From: Gp7-AA10 sp041483175
GTDB taxonomy: Bacteria; Acidobacteriota; Thermoanaerobaculia; Gp7-AA8
Length of the DNA: 7,126 nucleotides
Assembly (NCBI GenBank): GCA_041483175.1
Contig: JBGPFD010000178.1
Span: forward strand, 1-7,126
Direction of reading: 5' to 3'
In this document: one piece after another, positions 1-6,208 of the stretch
Position numbering within the stretch: the first letter of the stretch is position 1
Layout: each line of letters starts with the position of its first letter
The notes under the pieces: generated by a model
What the model was told of the DNA's origin: nothing
What the model saw: the letters and a program-made list of their open reading frames with translations, nothing else
Database searches by the model: none
Translations under genes and position numbers: made by a program

Positions 1-244
1 ATCCGCAGCGCCTCGCGATTTGCGACACGCGCAAGTTTCCCGCCTTGAGCAGGCGCGCAGCTTTCTCCAGACGTTTCTCTTTCAGAAAATGGCTGAGCAG
101 TCGGCCGGTGATGCGATGGAAGCGTCCGGAGACGTACTGCCGTGTGTATCCGAGCTCCTTGGTGACTGCTTCGACCGTCACTTCTTCATCGGAGCGAAGT
201 CGCCGTCGAACAGTCTTGATGAGCGCCCGGAGCAAACCATCCAT
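1..244 (-). CDS. AraC-family HTH transcriptional regulator, N-terminal part (cut by left edge)
   Basis: The visible 81 codons give most of an AraC/XylS-type DNA-binding domain. The first helix-turn-helix is at about residues 24-45 (VTVEAVTKELGYTRQYVSGR), then the typical G-x-x-x-x-x-x-x-x-K-x-x-R-L-E-K-A-A-R-L-L connecting helix. The second helix-turn-helix opens with VSQIARRCG and is cut by the window edge. Only about 20-25 residues precede the domain, so there is no N-terminal ligand-binding domain of the usual AraC kind. The protein is either a stand-alone domain (as in MarA and SoxS) or carries a C-terminal extension outside the window. The ATG at 244 has an AAGGG four bases upstream and is preferred. 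The frame stays open upstream, and a GTG at 304, seven bases after the mazG stop, would add 20 residues. The gene probably shares a transcript with the MazG-like gene. Its target is unknown. Confidence 0.8.
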   Translation of the reverse strand, partial: MDGLLRALIKTVRRRLRSDEEVTVEAVTKELGYTRQYVSGRFHRITGRLLSHFLKEKRLEKAARLLKAGNLRVSQIARRCG

Positions 245-311
245 ACAGCCCTTCACAGCCCTTCGATCGCGAGTAGGCGCATGATAGCGCAAATGGTCGC
301 GCACGGCATGT

Positions 312-623
312 TCAAGCCTTCCAGCGCGTCGCGTCGCGCTGGTACAGCTTCTTCAGCAGCGTTTTCCACTCCGTATCGAGATCGATCTGCAGTGAGTTGG
401 CCAGACAGAAGGCCACGAAGATGAGGTCGCAAAGTTCGTCGGCGACGTCCGAGGCAGCCTCGCCGGGCTTCGGTTTTTTCTCCCCGAACCGGTAGCTGAC
501 GGCGCGCGCCAGTTCTCCCAACTCCTCCGTCAGGCGGGCAATCATTTGCAGCGGCTGAAAATAGCCGGTCGTGGCCGTGCGGATCCAGGTATCGACGGAT
601 TGCTGGATTGGTACGAAGCTCAT
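312..623 (-). CDS. MazG-like nucleotide pyrophosphohydrolase (YpjD type)
   Basis: This 103-residue protein belongs to the all-alpha MazG/dUTPase-like NTP pyrophosphohydrolases, which use Mg2+ to split nucleoside triphosphates into the monophosphate and pyrophosphate. The metal-binding pattern is visible: EELGE at residues 33-37, then DELCD at 62-66, giving EExxE and ExxD with 25 residues between them. The flanking text (GYFQPLQMIARLTEELGELARAV, seen as two blocks at 20-30 and 31-42; CLANSLQIDL at 73-82; RDATRW at 96-101) resembles Bacillus YpjD as I remember it. The length is that of a single-domain member, not the tandem MazG of Escherichia coli. The substrate cannot be read from sequence; house-cleaning of non-canonical nucleotides is the usual proposal. 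The start at 623 has no good Shine-Dalgarno sequence. It is the first gene of a short minus-strand unit with the AraC-type gene and is divergent from the lytic transglycosylase gene. Confidence 0.9.
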   Translation of the reverse strand: MSFVPIQQSVDTWIRTATTGYFQPLQMIARLTEELGELARAVSYRFGEKKPKPGEAASDVADELCDLIFVAFCLANSLQIDLDTEWKTLLKKLYQRDATRWKA

Positions 624-669
624 CCGTGGCAGTCTACGCTGCCCGGCGTGCTAGCATCATGAGTTGCCT
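624..669. promoter_or_regulatory. Short divergent intergenic gap, presumed promoter region
   Basis: These 46 bases separate the divergent starts of the MazG-like gene and the lytic transglycosylase gene, so promoters for both must lie here or inside the two 5' coding ends. I see no convincing -35/-10 pair on either strand. The only small symmetry is the 8-base palindrome TGCTAGCA at 649-656. The call rests on gene arrangement, not on a recognised motif. Confidence 0.3.
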
Positions 670-1332
670 ATGCGGTTCTCTGCAGCGTTGTTCGCCTTGC
701 TGATCGTGGTGCCGGCCGGTGCCCAGGTGCAGCTCAGCGTTCGCAAGGACGGCCGCACAGTGATCACCAACCTCGGTATTAGCGGTCACGTGAGCGACTA
801 TCAATGGCTGGCCAAACAGCGCGACCGCCGCTCGCGTTACGACCCGATCATCGATCGCTACGCCAATCGTTACGGCGTTGACCCCGTTCTGGTTCGCGCG
901 GTGATTCTGGTGGAGTCGGCCTTCGATCCGAATTGCGTTTCGCGGCGTGGCGCGCGCGGTCTGATGCAGCTCATGCCGGAGACCGCTCGGCGCTACGGCA
1001 CGAAGAAGATCTTCGATCCGGAGGAGAACATTCGCGGCGGCGTTCACTACCTCGCCGATCTGCTGGAGCTCTTCCCGCACGATCTCCCGCGAACGCTTGC
1101 GGCATACAACGCGGGAGAGAACGCGGTCCACAAGTACGCCGGAATTCCTCCGTACGACGAGACGGCCACCTACGTGAAACGCGCGCTGACCGTCTACTAC
1201 GGTACGCCATACGGACAGGCCGTCTGGTTCCCCGGATCGCCTGGCGGCCGCAAGCTCGCCGGCGGCTTCTCGTCCGAACTGTTGCAGCCAATTGCCGCCC
1301 TCCCCGGCATGCGCGTCCTCGGCAACCGTTAA
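670..1332 (+). CDS. Secreted SLT-type lytic transglycosylase (peptidoglycan)
   Basis: This 220-residue protein carries the soluble lytic transglycosylase (SLT, lysozyme-like) fold. The family cleaves the MurNAc-GlcNAc bond of peptidoglycan and forms a 1,6-anhydroMurNAc end. A signal peptide is clear: MRFSAALFALLIVVPAGA with an A-G-A site before Q19 for signal peptidase I. There is no lipobox cysteine, so the product is likely periplasmic. Residues 20-35 (VRKDGRTVITN core) resemble the short beta segment found before SLT domains in many Gram-negative proteins. The catalytic domain starts near residue 58, with the catalytic glutamate E82 in VESAFDP, GLMQLMP at 97-103 and AAYNAGE at 144-150. All family hallmarks are intact. 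The ATG at 670 is preferred with GAG six bases upstream; a TTG at 664 would add two residues. The TPR-AIM24 gene follows after 76 bases and may be co-transcribed. Confidence 0.93.
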   Translation: MRFSAALFALLIVVPAGAQVQLSVRKDGRTVITNLGISGHVSDYQWLAKQRDRRSRYDPIIDRYANRYGVDPVLVRAVILVESAFDPNCVSRRGARGLMQLMPETARRYGTKKIFDPEENIRGGVHYLADLLELFPHDLPRTLAAYNAGENAVHKYAGIPPYDETATYVKRALTVYYGTPYGQAVWFPGSPGGRKLAGGFSSELLQPIAALPGMRVLGNR

Positions 1333-1408
1333 TGAAGCAACGGCCTTTGAGCGCGTCGAGAGCCTGAGCGGCCGCCGCTCCACAGCCCGGGATAGAATTC
1401 GTACCACG

Positions 1409-2683
1409 ATGGCTGACCACGACCCGGCGATCAATCTGACCGCGCCGTTCGATCAGGGAGTCTTCCTGCTTCACTACAACCGCGGACGGGAGGCGTTTCA
1501 GGAAGGGCGATACGGCGAGGGGCGGCGCGAGCTGGAGAGTGCGCAGAAGCTTCGGCCCGACGATCCCGACGTCTTGAATCTGCTTGGTCTCGTCTACTTC
1601 AAGACGAATGCGTTTCCGGAGGCGGAGGTCATTTATCGCCGCCTGGCAAAGGAAAATCCGAACGTTTTCATCCTGCACTCGAATCTCGGCCTGATTCTCT
1701 TCAAGCAGGGAAAGCTCGATGAGGCGGAGCAGTACCTGTTGCGCGCGGTCGAGCTTCGGCCGAACTACGCGAAATCGCACCTCTATCTCGGGCTGCTCTA
1801 CCGGCAGCGTCGAAAGCTCGGCCTGGCGCTCGATCACCTTCGATTCGCGGGAGCGGACAAGCTGGCTCACGAAGTGGAGGTGGAGATGCATCCCCCGGCG
1901 AAGGCGCCGGATCCGTCGAGGGCCACCACCCAGAAGATTCCGGCCATGACGCCTATGCGGGCGCAGGTGCCGGCGCCCGAGTTGAGCACCCAGCCCGGCG
2001 CTCTCGCGTCGACCACCGCCGCGCACAAGCTGCAGGAGGCGGTCGATGAAACACATCTCGTCGCCGAGGACAAGCGCATCGACCTGCGCCTCGGCCGCAA
2101 GGTCGAGGGAGCGTCGAAGACTCTCGTCCTGCACGAGAACGGGTTTCTGGAGATCAACTTCGGCAACAGCGTCCATGTGAAGAAGGGGACGGTCTCCAGC
2201 TACTCAGGGAATCTGAAATTCGTCGCTGAGTCGGGGCTGCTCGGCACCACCGCGCAGACATTGGTCAAAGCGGTGGGGCAGGGGAGGATTTTCGTGTACG
2301 AGAAGGGGCGCAAGGCGTTTTTGCTCGATCTGAACGAAGAATTCATCTTCGTCGAGGGAAGCAATCTGCTCGCGCTCGAGGAGACGCTGACCTATCGCGT
2401 CGAGCCGATTTATGACGGCGCGTACCAGCGGAAGATCGATACGCTGAAGATTTTCGGCAAAGGCTCGCTGGCCATCTCCACCTCCATCGAGCCATTGACG
2501 CTGCGCGTGACGCCCGACTTTCCGCTCTCGATTTCGTCCGCGTCGCTCGTCGCCTGGACCGGAAATCTGATTGCTTCGGTCGTCGATGATCAATCCCTGG
2601 AGAACGTGATGATCGAGAGCGCCGGAAGCAGCGGCTTCAAGGTTCGCTTCGAGGGCGAAGGCGTCGTGGTATCAGAGCAATGA
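1409..2683 (+). CDS. TPR-repeat protein with C-terminal AIM24-family domain
   Basis: This 424-residue protein has two parts. Residues about 20-147 hold roughly four tetratricopeptide repeats, seen as NRGREAFQEGRYGEG, LNLLGLVYFKTNAFPEAE, SNLGLILFKQGKLDEAEQYL and LYLGLLYRQRRKLGLALDHL. TPRs are protein-binding scaffolds. A proline- and alanine-rich linker (about 160-205) leads to a beta-rich domain at about 220-420. Its blocks VGQGRIFVYEKGRKAFLLDL and FVEGSNLLALEETLTY match the AIM24 (DUF124/TIGR00266) family, whose biochemical role in bacteria is not established. No signal peptide or membrane segment is visible, so it is predicted cytoplasmic. The ATG at 1409 is chosen because the protein-like sequence begins there; the frame runs open to 1292 but that part overlaps the upstream gene and looks non-coding. 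The Shine-Dalgarno sequence is weak. The 3' end overlaps the convergent YfhO-like gene by 47 bases. A link to the upstream cell-wall enzyme is possible but rests only on adjacency. Confidence 0.85.
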   Translation: MADHDPAINLTAPFDQGVFLLHYNRGREAFQEGRYGEGRRELESAQKLRPDDPDVLNLLGLVYFKTNAFPEAEVIYRRLAKENPNVFILHSNLGLILFKQGKLDEAEQYLLRAVELRPNYAKSHLYLGLLYRQRRKLGLALDHLRFAGADKLAHEVEVEMHPPAKAPDPSRATTQKIPAMTPMRAQVPAPELSTQPGALASTTAAHKLQEAVDETHLVAEDKRIDLRLGRKVEGASKTLVLHENGFLEINFGNSVHVKKGTVSSYSGNLKFVAESGLLGTTAQTLVKAVGQGRIFVYEKGRKAFLLDLNEEFIFVEGSNLLALEETLTYRVEPIYDGAYQRKIDTLKIFGKGSLAISTSIEPLTLRVTPDFPLSISSASLVAWTGNLIASVVDDQSLENVMIESAGSSGFKVRFEGEGVVVSEQ

Positions 2684-4922
2684 GCGCGAGCGCGCTGACC
2701 GCTCCTCCCCAGATCACCAGCGGATTCCGATAACGCATCTCGATCCGATGCCGGCCTGCCGGAACTTCCAGGCCCTGATAGGCGAAATTCGCCGGCAGAA
2801 GCTGCGCCGGACGCCCGTCGATGGTCGCGCGCCAATACTTGTGACGCGTGACGGTGGCCACGAGGAACGCGCGGCCCGACGCATCGACATCAATCGTCGC
2901 CCTGTTCGAAGTCTCGCGGACAGCGATCACGCGCGCCGGCGCGGGAGTGAAGGGCGGAAATGGCACGAACGCGCTCTCCGGAGTGTGCACTCGCACGACA
3001 TCGAGCGGAAGGAGGGCGCGCGGGAAGAAATACGTGCCGTGGCTGGCGAGGCGGTGGATGACCAGCGGCTGCAATCGCGCGGGATCGCCTTGAGCCTCCT
3101 GAAACGCCGTGCGGAATGCACGGTAATCGAGGATGGTCCGAACGTTCGAAAGCTCCGCGAAGGTCTCGCTCCATTGCGGGAATCCGGAATTGCCGAGGCG
3201 GATCATGGCGTCGAGGAGATCGTGCGTCGGGAGCAGATCGGTTTCATCGAAGTCGGCTTCGAGAACGCTGCGCACGCCCCACGAGGCCGCGGAAAAGGGA
3301 CGCAGCCCGTTGCGTGCAGTCCAGCCGGGGGAGAGGCTCGCGTACTGCGCCGCGAGCGCGCCCTGCGTCCACTCGCCACGATGAAAGACGACGCCCTCGA
3401 GTGAGCGCGCGATGGACGGTGTGGTGAAGAACTCCCGCGGCATTCGCGGGAGCGCCTCGTTACTGAACGATCCGAGATCGAAGAGGAGCAGCGCGAAAGC
3501 GGTGAACATCCAGACGCGCGACGCGCGGATTCGCCAGATCACCATGCCCCACAGCGCGGCCATGACCGCTGCCACGAAAAGCGTCTGCCGCGCCGCGGAT
3601 GCAAGAGGGGCCGCTCGGGACGGCAATCGCCAGAACGAGGTGAAGAGCGCGGGAGTGCAGATCGACGCACCGATGAGGAGCAGCACGGCCATCGCGCCGG
3701 CGATCTCCACGGCTGTGCGACGGACGAGCCGGTCGCCGCTGAGCAGGCGGTCGCAGACGAACGCGGCGAAGACGATCGTCACGACCAGACCCATCGCCGC
3801 GAATTTTTCGGGATAGCGGATCGATCGCAGGCCGGCGTCGTAGAGCCATCGGAACAGTGGCGTCTGATCACCGATCGCCAGCACGTACGACGCGGCGCAG
3901 AGCGACAGCACGAGCGGCCACCCGCGCTGACGAGTGAGCAATCCGGCGAGCGCCAGAATGGCCACCGCGAAGCCGCAGTAGAGGCTCGGCAGGTACGGCG
4001 ACCCGCGGCGGAAGAGATGCACTCCCCAGTAGGCATGCGCCTCGGGCGTCAAGACGCCGAACAGCCGCGGATTGAAGAGCTCCAGCGGGCGCGCGGGAGG
4101 CATGCTGAAGTCCGTGGCCACGTCGTAGCGAAAGCCGCGCGAGCGGCTGGAGTCACGCGCGTGATCGATGGCCGGAACGATCTGCACGGCGGCGATCGCG
4201 ACCGCCAGCAGCATCGCCCCCGCCACCCGCGCCGCGGCGCGTCGATCGAGTGTGGCGGCGGGCGCCTCCGCCCGCCGTGCGTCCGGCGAGGCCGCCGGCC
4301 CCCATAGAAGCCACAGCGTGCCGGAGGCGATCAGCAGCAGCATCTGCGCGAGGGCCATCGGCTCGCCGACGAGCAGCGGCATGGCGATGGCGATCGCGGC
4401 GGCGCCAATCCGCCCGGTGCGAACGGCCCGCAACACCGCCCACCCGACCACGCCCGCCCAGCTCCAGACGAAAAATGTTGGGAGATTTGTGACTGTGCCG
4501 AGGAGGAACCCGCTGAGGCCGAACGAGAAAGCGCCGAAGATTGCCGCCTCGACGCGCAAGGCGAGCGAGCGGAGAAATGCGTACATCCCGAGCAGCGCAA
4601 CATAAACGTGAAAGACGATGTGCAGGGCGAATCCGAAGGCGAACGGCCCGACGAGGATGAGCCACTGCGGGGGATAGAAAATCTCGTACGCCGGATTCGC
4701 GGCCATTGGCTGGCCGCCGGAGATCCGTCGCTGCCACCACGGAAACTCGCCGCCGGCGATGGTGTCGCGCACGATCCGCTTCAGCGGAAAGTGGTACTGG
4801 AAGAGGTCGCGAAGGTAGAAGTTGTTGCCGAGGAAGAGAACGTCCGCAAAGAGGAGCGTGGCGACGGCGATGAGAAGAAGAGCACCGTGCGGCAGCTTGC
4901 TGCCGCCGTCGCGTTCGCTCAT
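2637..4922 (-). CDS. YfhO-like multi-pass membrane protein (putative GT-C type glycosyltransferase)
   Basis: This 761-residue protein has about 13 hydrophobic segments, including 13-31, two within 86-117, 127-144, 149-166, 173-208 (probably two), 232-250, 311-328, 334-351, 375-391, 403-424, 444-463 and 468-483. A large soluble region follows (about 488-732), then a last membrane segment at 735-751. The N-terminal loop has RDL at 38-40, HFPLKR at 44-49 and the block GEFPWW...GGQPMAANP...FYPPQWL. RYPEKF lies at 369-374. The end of the soluble region has YWRATIDGRPAQLLPANFAY and VPAGRHRIEMRYRNP. These features are typical of the YfhO family (COG4485). Bacillus YfhO acts in glycosylation of lipoteichoic acid; the substrate in this organism is unknown and transfer of a lipid-linked sugar is inference. 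The start ATG overlaps the stop of the CPBP gene (ATGA), with AGGA five bases upstream. A GC-rich palindrome lies in the linker at residues 216-223. Confidence 0.85.
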   Translation of the reverse strand: MSERDGGSKLPHGALLLIAVATLLFADVLFLGNNFYLRDLFQYHFPLKRIVRDTIAGGEFPWWQRRISGGQPMAANPAYEIFYPPQWLILVGPFAFGFALHIVFHVYVALLGMYAFLRSLALRVEAAIFGAFSFGLSGFLLGTVTNLPTFFVWSWAGVVGWAVLRAVRTGRIGAAAIAIAMPLLVGEPMALAQMLLLIASGTLWLLWGPAASPDARRAEAPAATLDRRAAARVAGAMLLAVAIAAVQIVPAIDHARDSSRSRGFRYDVATDFSMPPARPLELFNPRLFGVLTPEAHAYWGVHLFRRGSPYLPSLYCGFAVAILALAGLLTRQRGWPLVLSLCAASYVLAIGDQTPLFRWLYDAGLRSIRYPEKFAAMGLVVTIVFAAFVCDRLLSGDRLVRRTAVEIAGAMAVLLLIGASICTPALFTSFWRLPSRAAPLASAARQTLFVAAVMAALWGMVIWRIRASRVWMFTAFALLLFDLGSFSNEALPRMPREFFTTPSIARSLEGVVFHRGEWTQGALAAQYASLSPGWTARNGLRPFSAASWGVRSVLEADFDETDLLPTHDLLDAMIRLGNSGFPQWSETFAELSNVRTILDYRAFRTAFQEAQGDPARLQPLVIHRLASHGTYFFPRALLPLDVVRVHTPESAFVPFPPFTPAPARVIAVRETSNRATIDVDASGRAFLVATVTRHKYWRATIDGRPAQLLPANFAYQGLEVPAGRHRIEMRYRNPLVIWGGAVSALALIALIPRRLRPRSEP
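4256..4277. repeat. GC-rich perfect palindrome inside the YfhO-like gene
   Basis: CGGCGGGCG (4256-4264) and CGCCCGCCG (4269-4277) form a perfect 9-bp inverted repeat around a CCTC loop; one G-T wobble could extend it. It codes for residues 216-223 (RRAEAPAA) in the charged, low-complexity loop between two membrane segments. The symmetry is seen directly. Whether it is an inserted REP-like element or chance in GC-rich DNA cannot be told from one copy. Confidence 0.5.
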
Positions 4923-4956
4923 CCCAATCCTGTCATCCTGAAGACGATTGGGATGA
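4919..4956 (-). promoter_or_regulatory. mRNA stem-loop covering the yfhO-like start codon (translational coupling candidate)
   Basis: A perfect 11-bp inverted repeat spans the CPBP/YfhO-like junction. In the minus-strand mRNA the arm UCAUCCCAAUC (4956-4946) can pair with GAUUGGGAUGA (4929-4919), leaving a 16-base loop. The second arm holds the yfhO-like AUG (4922-4920) and the CPBP UGA (4921-4919). The AGGA Shine-Dalgarno sequence (4931-4928) lies at the edge of loop and stem. Folding should hide the start, and ribosomes finishing the CPBP gene would open it. The repeat is seen; the regulatory role is inferred. Confidence 0.45.
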
Positions 4957-5707
4957 TGACGAAGAGCTGCACCGCGTCGAAGATTCCGTGCGCGATCACG
5001 CCGGGAATCAGGTTCTTCGTGCGATAGAACGTGAAGCCGATGATCAGGGAGATGATAAACACGCCGATCAGCAGCAGTGGCTGACCGAGTCCGCTGTGCG
5101 CCAGGGCGAACAACAGCGTGGAGGCGATCAGGCCGATGCGCTTCTGCAGCCACCCGCGGAAGAAGGCCTCCTCGATAGTCATCGCCGAAAGCACGATGGT
5201 CGCCTTCTTCCACAACGGCAGAGCGGCCATCCATCCGATCATCGGCGACGGCTGCAGATTCTTTGGAATGATTCCCGCGGCGGTGAGGATCAGCGCGACC
5301 GCAATAGCGATCACGATCGTCACGATCCAGCCGCCGACGCCGACCGCAAATCCGGTCATCACCGCTTCCCCGGCATGCTCGGTCCGAATGTTCAGGAATT
5401 CATCGATGCGCGGCCGGCGCGTCATCAACCACCAGCCAATCAGAAAGGCCACCAGGATTGCGTGCAGCAGAAACAGCGAGTAGAACGGAACGCGCGTCAG
5501 CTCCTTCGGCGTCGGAGCGTGGCGCGCCGAAGTGACGATCAGGATGGTGACCGCGACGAAAAAGACGCCGAGCCAGATGCAGGCGACCCACTTGACCGCC
5601 GGCGAAGGAAATTGATCGACCGACAGCAGCCCATAGCGCTCGTTCAGAACAACGATTGCCAGCCAGACGAGTCCGATGAATACGAGCGGCAGAACGTACG
5701 CGTTCAT
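4919..5707 (-). CDS. CPBP-family intramembrane glutamic endopeptidase
   Basis: This 262-residue membrane protein belongs to the CPBP (CAAX protease and bacteriocin-processing, Abi, Rce1-like) family, which cleaves substrates within the membrane using a glutamate-activated water. All three family motifs are present: EEAFFR at residues 179-184 (EExxxR), FALAH at 200-204 (FxxxH) and HGIFD at 240-244 (HxxxD, an accepted form of HxxxN/D). About eight hydrophobic segments are visible, near 4-21, 38-59, 75-96, 118-143, 168-178, 191-206, 209-228 and 239-256, so the motifs sit in the C-terminal half as expected. The ATG at 5707 overlaps the stop of the DinB-like gene by one base (TGATG). It has no strong Shine-Dalgarno sequence, so its translation may depend on reinitiation. 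The downstream YfhO-like start overlaps its stop by four bases. The substrate is unknown; nothing nearby looks like a bacteriocin or a CAAX protein. Confidence 0.9.
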   Translation of the reverse strand: MNAYVLPLVFIGLVWLAIVVLNERYGLLSVDQFPSPAVKWVACIWLGVFFVAVTILIVTSARHAPTPKELTRVPFYSLFLLHAILVAFLIGWWLMTRRPRIDEFLNIRTEHAGEAVMTGFAVGVGGWIVTIVIAIAVALILTAAGIIPKNLQPSPMIGWMAALPLWKKATIVLSAMTIEEAFFRGWLQKRIGLIASTLLFALAHSGLGQPLLLIGVFIISLIIGFTFYRTKNLIPGVIAHGIFDAVQLFVIIPIVFRMTGLG

Positions 5708-6186
5708 CAATCGAACTCGCGCCGTGGCGGGGTCTGCGCGGCGCCGACGCGGCCGGCGCTGATTTCGGCGCGAAAGTAGTTTTCGCCGCGAATCGGTGCG
5801 CCGGCCATGCGGCGCAGCATCGTAAGTTGCCCGACGTGCGTCAGCGCGTCGGCCATCGGCCCCTGAAACAGCCGCTCGGCCTCGCACTGCAGCTCCTCCT
5901 GCGAGAGGAACGCATCGAGGCGCGCCAGGCCGGCGAAGAAGCGATTCACGTCGGCGTCCCACGATTGCGGCGCCGTCTCGTTCCACGTCTTCTCGCCGTG
6001 GCCGAGGGTGATCGCCCAATCGAGCAGGTCGCCGATGTGGGCGAGGATCTGGGCGGGCGTGCGGGTGGTGTCGCCGGCGCGAAATCCGGCGAAGCTCGGC
6101 GGCGCATCGCGCAGGGCCTTCCCTCCGCGATAGGCGAGCGTAGCCGCAACGTGGCGCAGGAAGTCTCGTTTCGGATCGCTGTTCAT
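5707..6186 (-). CDS. DinB-like (YfiT/DinB superfamily) metal-binding protein
   Basis: This 159-residue protein looks like a small four-helix-bundle DinB superfamily member. In these proteins a divalent metal is bound by three residues, usually histidines, and some act as thiol-dependent transferases. H50 in the helix AHIGDLLDW and H117 in ALTHVGQLTMLRRMAG are the likely metal ligands. The position four residues before H117, where a histidine is common, is D113, so the third ligand may be aspartate. The tail block MLRRMAGAPIRGENYFRAEI is characteristic of one DinB-like subgroup. No signal peptide or membrane segment is visible, so it is cytoplasmic. The ATG at 6186 lies 22 bases after the oxidoreductase stop with only a weak GAG upstream, and the stop overlaps the CPBP start by one base. 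The reaction and substrate cannot be told from sequence. Confidence 0.82.
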   Translation of the reverse strand: MNSDPKRDFLRHVAATLAYRGGKALRDAPPSFAGFRAGDTTRTPAQILAHIGDLLDWAITLGHGEKTWNETAPQSWDADVNRFFAGLARLDAFLSQEELQCEAERLFQGPMADALTHVGQLTMLRRMAGAPIRGENYFRAEISAGRVGAAQTPPRREFD

Positions 6187-6208
6187 GTCGGCAACTCGCT
6201 CTCCGCAC

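Noticed and set aside
20..424. Open frame on the plus strand at the left edge
   Set aside because: It is antisense to the AraC-type HTH and the 3' end of the MazG-like gene, both of which read as real proteins.
1366..1380. Hairpin GAGCGG-CCG-CCGCTC between the SLT and TPR-AIM24 genes, considered as a terminator
   Set aside because: The stem is only 6 bp with a 3-base loop and no T-run follows, so an intrinsic terminator is not supported.
1292..1408. Upstream start for the TPR-AIM24 protein
   Set aside because: The extra 39 residues overlap the end of the lytic transglycosylase gene in another frame and look non-coding. The ATG at 1409 gives a normal N-terminus.
634..1434. Open frame of 266 codons on the minus strand opposite the lytic transglycosylase
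   Set aside because: No family resemblance, and it lies antisense to the full catalytic domain with intact E82, GLMQLMP and AAYNAG motifs.
971..2176. Long open frame on the minus strand (401 codons) opposite the SLT and TPR-AIM24 genes
   Set aside because: The translation is arginine-rich with no recognisable domain, and both plus-strand genes beneath it have clear motifs. It is a shadow typical of GC-rich DNA.
2684..2720. Possible terminator after the TPR-AIM24 stop
   Set aside because: Only the 8-base palindrome AGCGCGCT is visible, with no T-run on either strand, and the sequence is coding for the YfhO-like protein.
4923..5234. Upstream extension of the YfhO-like frame by 104 residues
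   Set aside because: The extension is basic and low in complexity, lies wholly inside the CPBP gene, and protein-like sequence begins at the ATG at 4922, which has a ribosome site.
5708..6208. Upstream extension of the CPBP frame
   Set aside because: It is an arginine-rich out-of-frame reading of the DinB-like gene. The ATG at 5707 fits the first membrane segment.
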